Positions 1-10,215 of a stretch of DNA of 64,000 nt are shown here, piece after piece. The translations under genes were made by a program, and so were the position numbers. Position 1 is the stretch's first letter, and each line of letters opens with the position of its first letter. This DNA comes from Hypnocyclicus thermotrophus (GTDB taxonomy: Bacteria > Fusobacteriota > Fusobacteriia > Fusobacteriales > Fusobacteriaceae), in the NCBI RefSeq assembly GCF_004365575.1, contig NZ_SOBG01000001.1:248001-312000 (forward strand). The letters are read 5' to 3'. A model generated the notes under the pieces. It saw only the letters and a list, made by a program, of their open reading frames with translations, did not search any database and was not told where the DNA came from.

Positions 1-1584
1 GAAAAACAAAGACTTTTAGAAGGTAGAGAAAAAACTAAAATTCAATTAGAAGCTATTAGAGAAAAAGCTAAAATAAAAATGGGTGATGATAAAGCGGCTA
101 TTTTTGATGGTCATATAACGCTTTTAGAAGATGAAGAACTTTTTGATGAAGTAGTAGAAAAAATAGAAGATGAAGGATATACTGCTGAATATGCTTTAAA
201 TGAAGGAATAAAAGAATATTGTGCTATGATAGCAGCATTAGAAGATGAATATTTAAGAGAAAGAGCTGCTGATTTAGGTGATATTGGTAAAAGATGGATA
301 AAAAATATTTTAGGAGTAGATATTTTAGATTTATCAAATTTACCAAAAAATTCTATCATAATAGCAAAAGATATAACACCTTCAGATACTGCTCAAATGG
401 ATTTAGAAAATGTAGGAGCATTTATTACTGAAATTGGTGGGAAAACAGCTCATTCAGCTATAATGGCACGTACTTTAGAAATACCGGCAGTTGTTGGTGT
501 AGCTAGAATTACTGATAAAATTTTAAATGGAACTGAAATAATAGTAGATGCAAATACCGGATTTATAATAGTTAATCCAAGCGAAGAAAATAAAAATAAA
601 TACTCTAAATTGAGAAAAGAGTTTTTAGAAGAAAAAGAAGAGTTAAAAAAAATAAAAGATAAAGAAGCTATTACAATAGATAATCATAAAGTAAATCTTT
701 GGGCAAATATTGGAAGTCCAAAAGATTTAACAGGAGTGTTAGCAAATGGTGCTGAAGGTATAGGACTTTATAGAACAGAATTTTTATTTATGAATAGTGA
801 TAAATTACCTACTGAAGAAGAACAATTTGCTGCATATAAAGAAGTAGCAGAAAAAATGCAAGGTAAGCCTGTAACTATAAGAACTATGGATATAGGCGGG
901 GATAAAGAACTCTCATATTTAAAATTACCTAAAGAAATGAATCCGTTTTTAGGATACCGAGCTCTTAGAGTATGTCTAAAAGAGAAAGATATGTTTAAAA
1001 CACAACTTAGAGCGCTCCTTAGAGCTTCTAAATATGGTCAAATTAAAATAATGTTACCTATGGTAATTTCTTTGGATGAAGTCAGAGAAAGTAAAAAAAT
1101 ATTAGAAGAGTGTAAAAAAGAATTGAGAAAAGAAAATATAGAATTTGATGAAGAAATTAAAGTTGGAATAATGGTAGAAACACCAGCAACAGCATTTAGA
1201 GCAAGATATTTTGCTAAAGAAGTTGACTTCTTTTCAATTGGAACAAATGATTTAACTCAATATACTCTTGCAGTAGATAGAGGGAATGAAATTATTAGCG
1301 ATTTATATGATACATATAATCCAGCTGTACTTGAAGCAATAAAAGTTACAATAGAAGGAGCCCATGCTGAAGGTATAACTGTATCTATGTGCGGTGAATT
1401 TGCTGGAGATAATAAAGCAACAAAACTTCTTTTAGGACTTGGTTTAGATGCGTTTTCTATGAGTGCAACGTCTATCCCACGAGTTAAAAAAGTTATTTTA
1501 GAATCAAATTATGATGATGCAAAACAATATGCAAATAAATTACTAGAAATGGATACTGCAAAAGAGATAATCTCTAATTTATAG
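1..1584 (+). CDS. ptsI: PTS enzyme I (phosphoenolpyruvate-protein phosphotransferase), 5' end cut off
   Basis: Cytoplasmic enzyme that takes phosphate from phosphoenolpyruvate and passes it to HPr, energising PTS sugar uptake. The reading frame is open from base 1, so the gene starts before the window; 527 residues are visible, against roughly 570 for the family. The phosphorylated histidine lies in GGKTAHSAIMAR (His codon 451-453). The PEP-binding barrel shows GAEGIGLYRTEFLF and the C-terminal MCGEFAGD with its conserved cysteine (codon 1390-1392). An upstream HPr gene would be usual but is outside the window. A strong hairpin follows the stop. The family assignment is secure. Confidence 0.97.
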   Translation, partial: EKQRLLEGREKTKIQLEAIREKAKIKMGDDKAAIFDGHITLLEDEELFDEVVEKIEDEGYTAEYALNEGIKEYCAMIAALEDEYLRERAADLGDIGKRWIKNILGVDILDLSNLPKNSIIIAKDITPSDTAQMDLENVGAFITEIGGKTAHSAIMARTLEIPAVVGVARITDKILNGTEIIVDANTGFIIVNPSEENKNKYSKLRKEFLEEKEELKKIKDKEAITIDNHKVNLWANIGSPKDLTGVLANGAEGIGLYRTEFLFMNSDKLPTEEEQFAAYKEVAEKMQGKPVTIRTMDIGGDKELSYLKLPKEMNPFLGYRALRVCLKEKDMFKTQLRALLRASKYGQIKIMLPMVISLDEVRESKKILEECKKELRKENIEFDEEIKVGIMVETPATAFRARYFAKEVDFFSIGTNDLTQYTLAVDRGNEIISDLYDTYNPAVLEAIKVTIEGAHAEGITVSMCGEFAGDNKATKLLLGLGLDAFSMSATSIPRVKKVILESNYDDAKQYANKLLEMDTAKEIISNL

Positions 1585-1634
1585 TTACCTAATAAATACC
1601 AAGACATTGGTGTTTAAACCCTTTAATTCAATCT

Positions 1635-1672
1635 ATCCCCCCTTATAATATATTTATAAGGGGGGTATTATT
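1635..1672 (+). terminator. Rho-independent terminator after ptsI
   Basis: A perfect 12-bp stem (six C then TTATAA, paired with TTATAA then six G) around a 5-nt loop at 1637-1665. An AT-rich rather than pure T tail follows. It separates ptsI from the exopolysaccharide locus. Confidence 0.8.
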
Positions 1673-1856
1673 ATAAAAAAAGATAAAGATATACCAAAAT
1701 TGTAAAATAAAAATAAAAAATAATAAAACTTTAAAAAGTATGCATTTGGAGATACAATAAATAAATAAATATAAGTTCAGAATAAAGACTTATATATGAA
1801 AATTTACATAAAAAGTCCCGAAATTAAAAAAAATGTATTTATATCGAAAAAAGGTA

Positions 1857-1885
1857 TTTACAAAATTAATGAAAAATGATATTCT
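1857..1885 (+). promoter_or_regulatory. Promoter of the exopolysaccharide locus
   Basis: TTTACA (-35, 1857-1862), 17 bp, then TATTCT (-10, 1880-1885) preceded by an extended -10 TG at 1877-1878. It is the best sigma-70-type match ahead of the first gene of the locus. A second extended -10 (TGCTATTAT, 1906-1914) lies closer to the start but would leave almost no leader. Confidence 0.6.
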
Positions 1886-1930
1886 AACATTGTGTGGTAA
1901 ATATGTGCTATTATATAAGTGGGAGTGGTT

Positions 1931-3331
1931 ATGTTGAAGAAAATTGAATTAAATTTTTTTGAAAAATACTTTTTAGTATTTCTTTTTTTAATAAACGATT
2001 TTTTAATTATTAATTTTTCTATTCTTTTTTTTAATAAAGTTACTTTATTTTTCGATAAATCTATTTTTAAGTCTATTTTTTTTAATTTTTCTCTTTTGGA
2101 AACTTTTTTATTAATATTGATTTTTTATTTTGAAAAAATATATAATTTTGATTTTTGGAATATATGGGAAGAACTTTATAAATTTTCATCTTCTTTGTTA
2201 ATATTCGGTATTATTTTATCTAATTTTTGGTTAATAATTGATAAAAATTATAATTTTTATCAATTATGGTTATATTTATTGTTTTTATTTATTATATTTG
2301 TTATAAATAGAATGGTGTTAAGGTATGTTTTAAGAAAATTAAATTTAAATATAAAAAATGTAGTATTAATAAGTGATGAAGTAAATTTTGATAATATTTC
2401 TAATTATTTAGAGAATTTAAATTTTTTATCTTTTAATAAAATAAAAGGGTATGAAATTATTGATGATGTTAATAATATGGATACTATAAAAAAAGAGATG
2501 ATAAAGAAATATAATAATATAGAAGAATTAATTATTGTTTCATCAAAATTAAATAAATCTACAATAAATGATATAGTTTTTCAATTTGAAGATATAGCTC
2601 CTACTATAAAACTTATTCCAGATTTTTATCAAGGTCATAATTTTTTACTCAATTTTTCATGGAATAAAGTAATCACTCTTGTTTCTCATAAAAATCTTAT
2701 GAATCCTACAAAAAAAATAATTAAAAGAATAATGGATATAACAGGAGCTTTGATAGGCGTTACTTTATCAATCCCAATGTATACAATAGTATACTTTTTA
2801 ATAAAAAAAGAAGATGCTGGAAAAGTATTTTTTGTCCAAGATAGAATAGGATTAAATGGAAAAGCTATAAAAGTAATAAAATTTCGAACTATGGTAAAAG
2901 ATGCAGATGAAGTGCTAGAAAAAATGCTTTTGGAAAATGAAGAAGCAAGAAAAGAATATCAAAAAAATAAAAAATTAAAAAATGATCCACGTATAACAAA
3001 AATAGGAAATTTTTTAAGGAAAACAAGTCTTGATGAATTTCCACAATTTATAAATGTATTAAAAGGAGATATGAGTATAGTTGGACCTAGACCATATTTA
3101 TTTAGAGAAAAAGATGATATGGGAGAAAATTATAAAAAAATTATTGCAGTAAAACCAGGACTTACAGGAATATGGCAAGTAAGTGGAAGAAATAATTTAG
3201 ATTTTGAACAAAGATTAAAATTAGACTTGTTATATATAAGAAACTGGAGAGTATGGCTTGATATAATAATTATATTAAAAACTATAAAAACAGTATTAAT
3301 AAAAAAAGGAGCTAATTATGATACAGAATAG
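1931..3331 (+). CDS. Polyprenyl-phosphate sugar-1-phosphate transferase (WcaJ/WbaP/EpsE type)
   Basis: Membrane enzyme that starts repeat-unit assembly by transferring a sugar phosphate from a nucleotide sugar to undecaprenyl phosphate. The N-terminal half carries several very hydrophobic segments, then a CoA-binding-like spacer. The C-terminal catalytic domain (about residues 260-466) shows KFRTM, RKTSLDEFPQF, SIVGPRPY and KPGLTGIWQVSGRN, all diagnostic of bacterial sugar transferases. I choose ATG 1931 because GGGAG sits 5 bases upstream; the frame opens four codons earlier at a GTG. It is first in the locus and overlaps the next gene by 14 bases. Which sugar it transfers cannot be read from sequence. 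Confidence 0.93.
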   Translation: MLKKIELNFFEKYFLVFLFLINDFLIINFSILFFNKVTLFFDKSIFKSIFFNFSLLETFLLILIFYFEKIYNFDFWNIWEELYKFSSSLLIFGIILSNFWLIIDKNYNFYQLWLYLLFLFIIFVINRMVLRYVLRKLNLNIKNVVLISDEVNFDNISNYLENLNFLSFNKIKGYEIIDDVNNMDTIKKEMIKKYNNIEELIIVSSKLNKSTINDIVFQFEDIAPTIKLIPDFYQGHNFLLNFSWNKVITLVSHKNLMNPTKKIIKRIMDITGALIGVTLSIPMYTIVYFLIKKEDAGKVFFVQDRIGLNGKAIKVIKFRTMVKDADEVLEKMLLENEEARKEYQKNKKLKNDPRITKIGNFLRKTSLDEFPQFINVLKGDMSIVGPRPYLFREKDDMGENYKKIIAVKPGLTGIWQVSGRNNLDFEQRLKLDLLYIRNWRVWLDIIIILKTIKTVLIKKGANYDTE

Positions 3332-4346
3332 TATAGATATAGTTATAATAGGACTAAATGCAGAAAAAACAATAGTTAGATGTCTAAATAGTATAGAAGG
3401 AGTTATAAAAGTAAATAGTGATAAAAAAATAAAAGTATATTATGTAGATGGTGGGTCAGTAGATAATACACTTTTATTAGTGAGTAGATATAAGTTTGTA
3501 AATATATTAAAGTTTAATAAAAAAAATCCTACTCCTGGAGCACAAAGAAATTTTGGATGGCAGCAAGGAAAAGGAGAATATGTTCAATTTATAGATTCTG
3601 ACACTACTCTTGAATTAAGCTGGTTTAATGAGGCTTTAAATTTTATAAAAAAAGATGATAAAATTGGAGCCGTTTGTGGAAAAAGAGTAGAACTTTATCC
3701 ATATATATCTTTTTATAATTGGATAGGAAATATTGAATGGAATCCAAAATTTGGAAATGTTTTAGAATTTGGTGGAGATGTTTTTATAAAAAGAGAAGTT
3801 TTAGAAAAAACAAATGGTTATAAAGATAGTTTAATAGCTGGAGAAGACCCAGAACTTTCTTATAGAATTAGAAATTTAGGATATAAAATTTTGAAAATTG
3901 ATAGAGTAATGACATATCATGACTTAGCTATGATAAATTTTAGACAATATTTAAAAAGAAGTTTTAGAAGTGGATATGCATTTGCAGAAATCAACTATAT
4001 GTATAAAGATATGTGGGGACAAGAACTAAAAAGAATACTAGTAAGAGGAGGAATTTCTTTAATATTATTCATTATTGCTTTATTATTTGTGATAATAGAC
4101 TATAGAATTACTTTATTTGCTATATTGAGTTCGCTATTATTATTATTTAGACCAAGATTGTTTTTAGTAAGTAAGTTTATGATTCTTTATAATTTAAATA
4201 AAGATGAGGGTAAAAAATATGCTTGGCATGTATCGCTTGTTGTTTTACCACAATTTTTAGGAAGCATAAGATTTTATTTAGGAAAATTATTAAAAAAACC
4301 TTTAAAAAATAATAAGATGAGATTATCTACTGGAGGAATAAAATAG
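3318..4346 (+). CDS. Family 2 glycosyltransferase with C-terminal membrane segments
   Basis: GT-A fold transferase expected to add a sugar to the lipid-linked repeat unit at the inner face of the membrane. The N-terminus reads IDIVIIGLNAEKTIVRCLNS with YVDGGSVDNT following. QFIDSDTTLE supplies the DxD-type metal site, and AGEDPELSYRIRNLGYKI fits the acceptor-site ED motif. Two hydrophobic helices follow around residues 245-285. AAGGAG lies 6 bases before the ATG, inside the end of the previous gene. Donor and acceptor are unknown. Confidence 0.9.
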   Translation: MIQNSIDIVIIGLNAEKTIVRCLNSIEGVIKVNSDKKIKVYYVDGGSVDNTLLLVSRYKFVNILKFNKKNPTPGAQRNFGWQQGKGEYVQFIDSDTTLELSWFNEALNFIKKDDKIGAVCGKRVELYPYISFYNWIGNIEWNPKFGNVLEFGGDVFIKREVLEKTNGYKDSLIAGEDPELSYRIRNLGYKILKIDRVMTYHDLAMINFRQYLKRSFRSGYAFAEINYMYKDMWGQELKRILVRGGISLILFIIALLFVIIDYRITLFAILSSLLLLFRPRLFLVSKFMILYNLNKDEGKKYAWHVSLVVLPQFLGSIRFYLGKLLKKPLKNNKMRLSTGGIK

Positions 4347-5365
4347 TGAGATTTTTTTTTATAATATTATTATTAATGTTAACAATAAGTTGTAGTAATA
4401 ATAATACAAAAACTTTATATAATTTTAAAGATAATAATATTAAAAGAGAAACTATTAGTGATAGTGAAATAAAATTATCTTCTGCAGAAATAATAAAAAA
4501 ATTTAATAAAAAAATAAAAGAATATAAATTGAAGCAAGGAGATATAATAGAGCTTATTCCAAATGATATATCATTTAGTAAATTAGAATTAAAAATAACT
4601 CCTGATGGAAAAATTAATTTAAAAGATATTGGAGAAATAATAGCAGAAAATAAAACTATTTTTCAATTGCAAAATGAGATAAATAAAAAACTTTTAAATT
4701 ATTATGATAATTTGAATTATATAATCAATTTAAAGCAAGGGAATAACAGTGTATATGTTTGGGGAAATATTGCAAAACCTGGAGAATACAAGTCAAATTA
4801 TGAGGATACTTTAATTAAAATACTTACTAAAGCAGGAGGAATAAATCTTAATTTTGAAGATTTAATGGATACGAAAATATATTGTAAAATTATTCGTAAA
4901 AATGAAGCTATTGTTATAGATTTGGTTGATATGATCATAAATAATAATCTAATAGGAAATGTATATTTAAATGATAATGATATAATTTACGTGTCTATTG
5001 ATAAGATAAAAGAAAAAAATATATATGTTTATGGGGAAATTACTAGGGCAGGTAAATTAGAATATGAAAAAAATCTAACCTTAATTGATGTAATATTAAG
5101 AAGTGGAGGATTTACAAAAAACTCTGATTTAGAAAAAGTATATTATATACATAAAAATGATAAAAAATATGATATAAGAGTATTAAATTTTAAAAATATA
5201 AAAAATATAAATTACAATAAATTAATAGTAAAACCTGGAGATATGGTATTTGTTGAAAAAAATAATATGTCAAATTTTAATGATTTTTTAATTAATGTAC
5301 TGGAACCTTTAAAAGCAATAAATTTATTTACAGATACAGCAGTCAATATTAATAACTTAAAATAG
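4346..5365 (+). CDS. Wza-like polysaccharide export lipoprotein (SLBB domains)
   Basis: Outer-membrane export protein of the Wza family. The start is GTG, sharing one base with the preceding TAG stop. The signal peptide ends in a lipobox (LTISC, Cys16), so the mature protein should be lipid-anchored. The Poly_export domain follows (YKLKQGDIIELI, ITPDGKINLKDIGEI), then two SLBB repeats (VYVWGNIAKPGEYK and IYVYGEITRAGKLEY). It is followed closely by the Wzc-like gene, the usual exporter pairing. Its presence argues for a two-membrane cell envelope. Confidence 0.92.
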   Translation: MRFFFIILLLMLTISCSNNNTKTLYNFKDNNIKRETISDSEIKLSSAEIIKKFNKKIKEYKLKQGDIIELIPNDISFSKLELKITPDGKINLKDIGEIIAENKTIFQLQNEINKKLLNYYDNLNYIINLKQGNNSVYVWGNIAKPGEYKSNYEDTLIKILTKAGGINLNFEDLMDTKIYCKIIRKNEAIVIDLVDMIINNNLIGNVYLNDNDIIYVSIDKIKEKNIYVYGEITRAGKLEYEKNLTLIDVILRSGGFTKNSDLEKVYYIHKNDKKYDIRVLNFKNIKNINYNKLIVKPGDMVFVEKNNMSNFNDFLINVLEPLKAINLFTDTAVNINNLK

Positions 5366-5374
5366 GAGAAGTTT

Positions 5375-7450
5375 ATGAAATTAAAAAAAAGAAAACAGAT
5401 AATTCCTTTTTATATTTTACAAAAACATATAATTTTAATTTTGATTGTGGGAATATTATCTTTTTTTGTTGTGTGGAATAAATTGAAAAACACAGTTCAG
5501 ATATATTATGAATCAACAGGTATTTTAGAAATAGATCCAGTTATAGTTCCTACATTTTCAATAAATAGTTTTGAGGTATCTCAAAATAGTATTACTCAAT
5601 ATTACGAAAAATATGTAGGGACGCAAATAAAAAAAATTACAAGTAAAAAAATAGTAAAGAGTGCTTTAAAAAAATTAACAAAAGAAGAATTGAAAGCACT
5701 TTATGGTTCTGATGAGATAAATGATTTTTTAGTAAATATATTTATAAGAAAAATAAAAGTAGAATATTTATCTAATACACATTTAGTAAAAATTTCATTA
5801 CAATCAAAACAAAAAATAGGAATTGAACATTTTATTAATTATTTAATGAAAGAGTATATAAATGAATCTAATGATAATAAAATAATAGAAGATAATTTTA
5901 GAATACAATATCTTATTGAAGAAAAGAAAAAAATAGAATCAGAAATTCAAGGGAAATTAGTTTTAGTAAAAAAAATTGCTCAAGAAATAGGAACTGGTAA
6001 TTTTGATTCTAGTGATATGCCTTATAAATCAGAATTAAATAGTTTAGAAACTTCATATGTAGAAGTTTATAAAAATAAAATTGAACAAGAAAAAAAATAT
6101 TTTGAATTAAAAAATGAGATAGAAACTATAAAGAAAATGCCAATAGAAAAAGAGATTAAATCTCTTTTAATTCAAGATAGTGTATATAAAGAGATAAAAT
6201 TAAACTACATAGAAAAAATAAATAAATTAAATGATGAACTTGACTCCATTCCAAAAGGAAGTAATAAGGAAAAACAAATATTAGGAAAAATAAAAGTTTA
6301 TCAAAATAAAATAGAAGAATTAGAAAAAGAAACGAAATATAATCTGAAAAAAAATATAGAAAAATCTAGAGAATATGACCTTAAAATAAAAGAACTTAAT
6401 GCAAAAACAAATTATGAATCAGCAAAAAAACAAGAAGAAGCTATAAAAGAGCAACTTGAAGAAATAAGAGGAAAATATTCAGAAATTTCATTAAAAATAT
6501 TAGAGGCACAAGAACTTAATTTTGATATATTACAATTAAAAACTTCTCTTAGTGAGATAAAAAATAGGATATCATATCTTATTTCTGAAACTAAAAATCC
6601 TGGTCGTTTAAAAATTTTGGAAAGTGCTAGCAAAGTATATGGACCAGCTGGAAATGATGCTATGAAAAGAAAGGTTATTGCGTTAGTATTAGCTTTTGGT
6701 TGGATATCGTTTTTATGTTTTATATATGAAATATTAGATCAAAGGATTAAAACTCCTCAAGATGTAAAATATGCATTAGGATTTTCGTCGGCATGGCCTA
6801 TATCACATTTAAAAAAAGGAAATTTTATATCAGCAAGTTTATATAATACACATAGTGTTATATATAAAGCGATAAAAAGTCTTGTAACAAAATTAAATAT
6901 AGAAAGAGAAAAACATGGAGCTAAAATAGCAGTGATAAATGGGGTGGATAAAAAATCTGGTGTAACAGAATTGATAATAAATGCAGCTCATACAATGAGG
7001 GAAAATTGTGATAAGGTACTTATTCTTGAATTAAATACAGAGAGTGCAAATATCGCTAAAAAAATGCATATAGACATAGATCGAAATTTAGGATTAAAAG
7101 ATTATTTAACGGGGAAAAAATTAAATAAATGTATTTATAAAGATTATGAAAGAAATATAGATATTCTTCATATGGGCGGTATAATCAATATTACAAATAA
7201 AACAATAAAAGAAATTTTAGAAGATTTAAAACAAGAATATGATTTTATATTTATTGATTCAGCTCCAGTTATGCAATCAGCAATGACAGAATATTTGTTA
7301 TTACAATCTGATATTGCAGTACTTGTTATTCATGGGAATTATACAACACATAGTAAACTTATAAAAACCGTTGAGCTTATAAATCAATTTGAAATAGACA
7401 GCTTTACAACAGTAATAAATTGGGGAAGAGTGGGAAAATTTAAAAGATAG
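5375..7450 (+). CDS. Wzc-like polysaccharide co-polymerase with degenerate ATPase domain
   Basis: Inner-membrane protein controlling chain length and export with the Wza-like partner. One transmembrane helix lies at residues 15-36, then a Wzz domain, a long charged coiled coil (about 180-400), a second helix near 433-455 after a PAGNDAMKRK motif, and a cytoplasmic domain. That domain aligns with bacterial tyrosine kinases. The P-loop is replaced by INGVDKKSGVTE near residue 520, with no GK[ST], and Walker A' reads LILELNTES without its aspartate. Walker B (FIFIDSAP, about 625) survives. No C-terminal tyrosine cluster is seen. I infer a structural pseudokinase. Confidence 0.88.
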   Translation: MKLKKRKQIIPFYILQKHIILILIVGILSFFVVWNKLKNTVQIYYESTGILEIDPVIVPTFSINSFEVSQNSITQYYEKYVGTQIKKITSKKIVKSALKKLTKEELKALYGSDEINDFLVNIFIRKIKVEYLSNTHLVKISLQSKQKIGIEHFINYLMKEYINESNDNKIIEDNFRIQYLIEEKKKIESEIQGKLVLVKKIAQEIGTGNFDSSDMPYKSELNSLETSYVEVYKNKIEQEKKYFELKNEIETIKKMPIEKEIKSLLIQDSVYKEIKLNYIEKINKLNDELDSIPKGSNKEKQILGKIKVYQNKIEELEKETKYNLKKNIEKSREYDLKIKELNAKTNYESAKKQEEAIKEQLEEIRGKYSEISLKILEAQELNFDILQLKTSLSEIKNRISYLISETKNPGRLKILESASKVYGPAGNDAMKRKVIALVLAFGWISFLCFIYEILDQRIKTPQDVKYALGFSSAWPISHLKKGNFISASLYNTHSVIYKAIKSLVTKLNIEREKHGAKIAVINGVDKKSGVTELIINAAHTMRENCDKVLILELNTESANIAKKMHIDIDRNLGLKDYLTGKKLNKCIYKDYERNIDILHMGGIINITNKTIKEILEDLKQEYDFIFIDSAPVMQSAMTEYLLLQSDIAVLVIHGNYTTHSKLIKTVELINQFEIDSFTTVINWGRVGKFKR

Positions 7451-7459
7451 GACAAAAAT

Positions 7460-8779
7460 ATGGCTAAAGCAATTATTTTGATATTTATTTCAATGTTAAT
7501 ATCAGCTAGTTTTGTATTAAAAAATAAAAGTGAAAAATCATTTATATATATTGTATTACCTTCTATATTTTTATTTCCAAATAGTTTTTTCTTTCAATTA
7601 AATAGTTTACCACTTATGGAGATAACGATTCCTATTGCATCACTTTTAGTTATCTCTGCTTGGTACGTTTTTTTTAAAATTTACGAAGCAAAATTTACTT
7701 ATTTTGATTTTTTAATTTTACTTTATATAGTGGCTCAATTTATTATTGGAATAATAAAAGGTGAGTTTGGATTTAGTTTTCGAGTATTTCAAAGTGATTT
7801 AATACAAAACTATTTTTTGTATTTTTTTGCTAGATATTATTTTAGAAATAGTAAATTATTAAAAAAATCTCTTAAGATAATAGTAATAATAAACATATTA
7901 ATGCTTATTTTTGCACCTATGGAGATGTTTCAAGGGAAATATATTATAAAATATTTTTGGTTAAGTAGCTATCCTTTTTTACAACAAGCGCCACGTTGGG
8001 GACTCAATAGAATACAATTATTTTTTCCACATCCTATAATCGCAGGGATTTGTTATTCGATTTTTTCAATAATTTCAGTATATTTTTTTGTACATACAAA
8101 GATAAAAAAAGAAAAAATATTTTGGGGAATATCAGTTGTTTTAACATTTATCGGTGTAGTATTTTCTATATCAAGAGGGACAATTGCTTTTTTAATGATA
8201 TTTTATTTGGTATATTTTTTAGAAAGAAAAAAAATTAATTATAAATTTTTATTTATTATAGGAATAATATTTTTTATAGTATTTAAACAAGAATTTTCTA
8301 GTCATGAAGAAGTTCTGGATGATAGTGCAAATTATAGATTAAATTTAATTATGAATATAGATGAATTAATAGGTCAAAGTATGTGGATAGGTTATGGTGG
8401 AAATATAAAATATACTGGTAAAGTGGGATATGCTTGGAATAATGAAGATACGATGACAATAGATAATTTTTATTTATATCGGGTATTTACTGGTGGAATA
8501 ATATCTCTTTCACTTTTTATGTTTCTTATTTTTAGAGCATATTATGAATATCTAAAATTAAAAGAGATAAAAGAATGTATATTAGAAAAAGATATGAAAT
8601 TTGTAAATTTAGCGATAGTAGTAATTTTTTTTATTGTAATAAATTATTTCTTCGTAGCAAATATGTATACTACAGATCTTATATTATATATAATGTTTGG
8701 TATTATATCTGCAAACTATGAAAAATATATATTAAGTACAGATAACAAAGTAGAATATAAATTTAAAAGAATACTATAA
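7460..8779 (+). CDS. O-antigen polymerase/ligase-like membrane protein (Wzy candidate)
   Basis: A 439-residue protein with about ten hydrophobic segments and a large loop around residues 270-330, the general layout of Wzy/O-antigen ligase proteins. VVFSISRGTIAFL in the central helices matches the commonly seen SRG motif of this superfamily. It sits between the Wzc-like gene and the flippase, where a polymerase is expected. It would join lipid-linked repeat units on the outer face of the inner membrane. Wzy proteins are poorly conserved, so the call rests on topology and position. Confidence 0.8.
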   Translation: MAKAIILIFISMLISASFVLKNKSEKSFIYIVLPSIFLFPNSFFFQLNSLPLMEITIPIASLLVISAWYVFFKIYEAKFTYFDFLILLYIVAQFIIGIIKGEFGFSFRVFQSDLIQNYFLYFFARYYFRNSKLLKKSLKIIVIINILMLIFAPMEMFQGKYIIKYFWLSSYPFLQQAPRWGLNRIQLFFPHPIIAGICYSIFSIISVYFFVHTKIKKEKIFWGISVVLTFIGVVFSISRGTIAFLMIFYLVYFLERKKINYKFLFIIGIIFFIVFKQEFSSHEEVLDDSANYRLNLIMNIDELIGQSMWIGYGGNIKYTGKVGYAWNNEDTMTIDNFYLYRVFTGGIISLSLFMFLIFRAYYEYLKLKEIKECILEKDMKFVNLAIVVIFFIVINYFFVANMYTTDLILYIMFGIISANYEKYILSTDNKVEYKFKRIL

Positions 8780-8793
8780 GAGGAGCATAATAA

Positions 8794-10215
8794 ATGGCAG
8801 AATCAATAAAAAAAAATGTACTTATGGTAATATTAAAAAATATATCATTATTAGTTTTTCCCTTAATTACTTTTCCTTATTTATCAAGAGTATTAGGTCC
8901 AGAAGGGATGGGGATTATTAATTTTGCTACAACTTTTTCAAATTATTTTATGCTTATTCCCACAATGGGTATTTCGATGTATGGAGCAAGAGAAATAGCT
9001 ATAGCAAGAGATAATAAAAGAAAGTTAACAAAAAATTTTAAAGAAATATTAATAATTACATTATTATTTACATTTTCAATGTTTTTTTTATATTTAATAA
9101 CAATAATTAGTTTTGAAAAATATAATAAAAATTTTGTTTTTTATTTAATATTTGGATTTGGAATAATAACAAATAGTGTTAGTATAGAGTGGCTTTATAC
9201 GGGGCTTGAGAAGTTTAGCTATACAGTTTCAAGAGGAATAATAATACAAAGTTTATATATTATATCAATATTTATTTTTGTTAAAAATGAAAAAGATATA
9301 ATTTTTATACCAATTTTATTGTTATTATCTAGTTTTATACAAATGCTGATAAATTTTTATTATAGTAAAAAATTTATAAATTATGATCAAAAATTTCATT
9401 TGAAAATTTATAGTAGAATAAAACCAATATTAATTATAACTATAGGAACTTTAGCGTCTACAATACAAGTAACAATGGATATTATAATGTTAGGTTTTCT
9501 TACAAGCGATTGGAATGTAGGGATATACAACGCAGCAATTAGAATAAATAGAATAGTAATAGGACTTTTAATAAGTTTAGGAGCTATTTTTTATTCGAGA
9601 TTATCAAATGTATATGGAAATAATAAAAAAGATGAAGCAAATATAATATCTCAAAATTGGTTAAAGTACATATTGATGATAGTTTATCCGTCAATTATAG
9701 GAATATTTATTCTTTCGGATGAAATTATTTTATTACTTGCAGGTAATGAGTTTAAAGCGTCAATATTTACTTCGAGATTAATGAGTATAATAATATTATT
9801 CTCAGTATTAACAAATTTTTTTGCAATACAACTTTATTCTAATAAAAAGGAAAAAACAGCTATTAAAATAAATATTATAGGAGTAATTGTAGGATTTGTT
9901 TTTAATATTATTTTTATTCCATTATACAAACACAATGGTGCAGCAATTGGAACAATAATGATTAGTTTTATAGTTTCTTTTTTACATATGTATTACACAA
10001 AAAAATATATTAATATAAAAATAGATTTTAGAATTAAATATATTTTGTATAGTCTAATTATGGGAATAGTTTTGTTAAAAGTAAAATCATATTTAGACTA
10101 TAAAATTTATATAAACATTTTAATTATAACATTTTTAGGTGGATTAATATATTTTGGAATATTGTTTATATTTAAAGAAATAAATTTAGAAGAGATAAAG
10201 TTAAAGGGGAAATAA
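8794..10215 (+). CDS. Wzx-type polysaccharide flippase (MATE/MOP superfamily)
   Basis: A 473-residue protein with about twelve to fourteen membrane helices. The start of the first repeat, FPLITFPYLSRVLGPEGMGIINF, is characteristic of the polysaccharide transporter family; it continues to YGAREIA. It would flip undecaprenyl-linked repeat units across the inner membrane. GAGG lies upstream of the ATG, and the stop is immediately followed by the next gene's start. An A9 run near the start does not disturb the frame. Confidence 0.92.
   Translation: MAESIKKNVLMVILKNISLLVFPLITFPYLSRVLGPEGMGIINFATTFSNYFMLIPTMGISMYGAREIAIARDNKRKLTKNFKEILIITLLFTFSMFFLYLITIISFEKYNKNFVFYLIFGFGIITNSVSIEWLYTGLEKFSYTVSRGIIIQSLYIISIFIFVKNEKDIIFIPILLLLSSFIQMLINFYYSKKFINYDQKFHLKIYSRIKPILIITIGTLASTIQVTMDIIMLGFLTSDWNVGIYNAAIRINRIVIGLLISLGAIFYSRLSNVYGNNKKDEANIISQNWLKYILMIVYPSIIGIFILSDEIILLLAGNEFKASIFTSRLMSIIILFSVLTNFFAIQLYSNKKEKTAIKINIIGVIVGFVFNIIFIPLYKHNGAAIGTIMISFIVSFLHMYYTKKYINIKIDFRIKYILYSLIMGIVLLKVKSYLDYKIYINILIITFLGGLIYFGILFIFKEINLEEIKLKGK

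Larger units (their letters stand above)
1585..1930. other. Intergenic region between ptsI and the polysaccharide locus
   Basis: About 345 bases without a convincing gene. It holds a small ACCAA/TTGGT hairpin just after the ptsI stop, the strong terminator at 1637-1665, an extremely A-rich stretch with no open frame of note, and the promoter at 1857-1885. No riboswitch or RNA gene was recognised. Confidence 0.6.
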
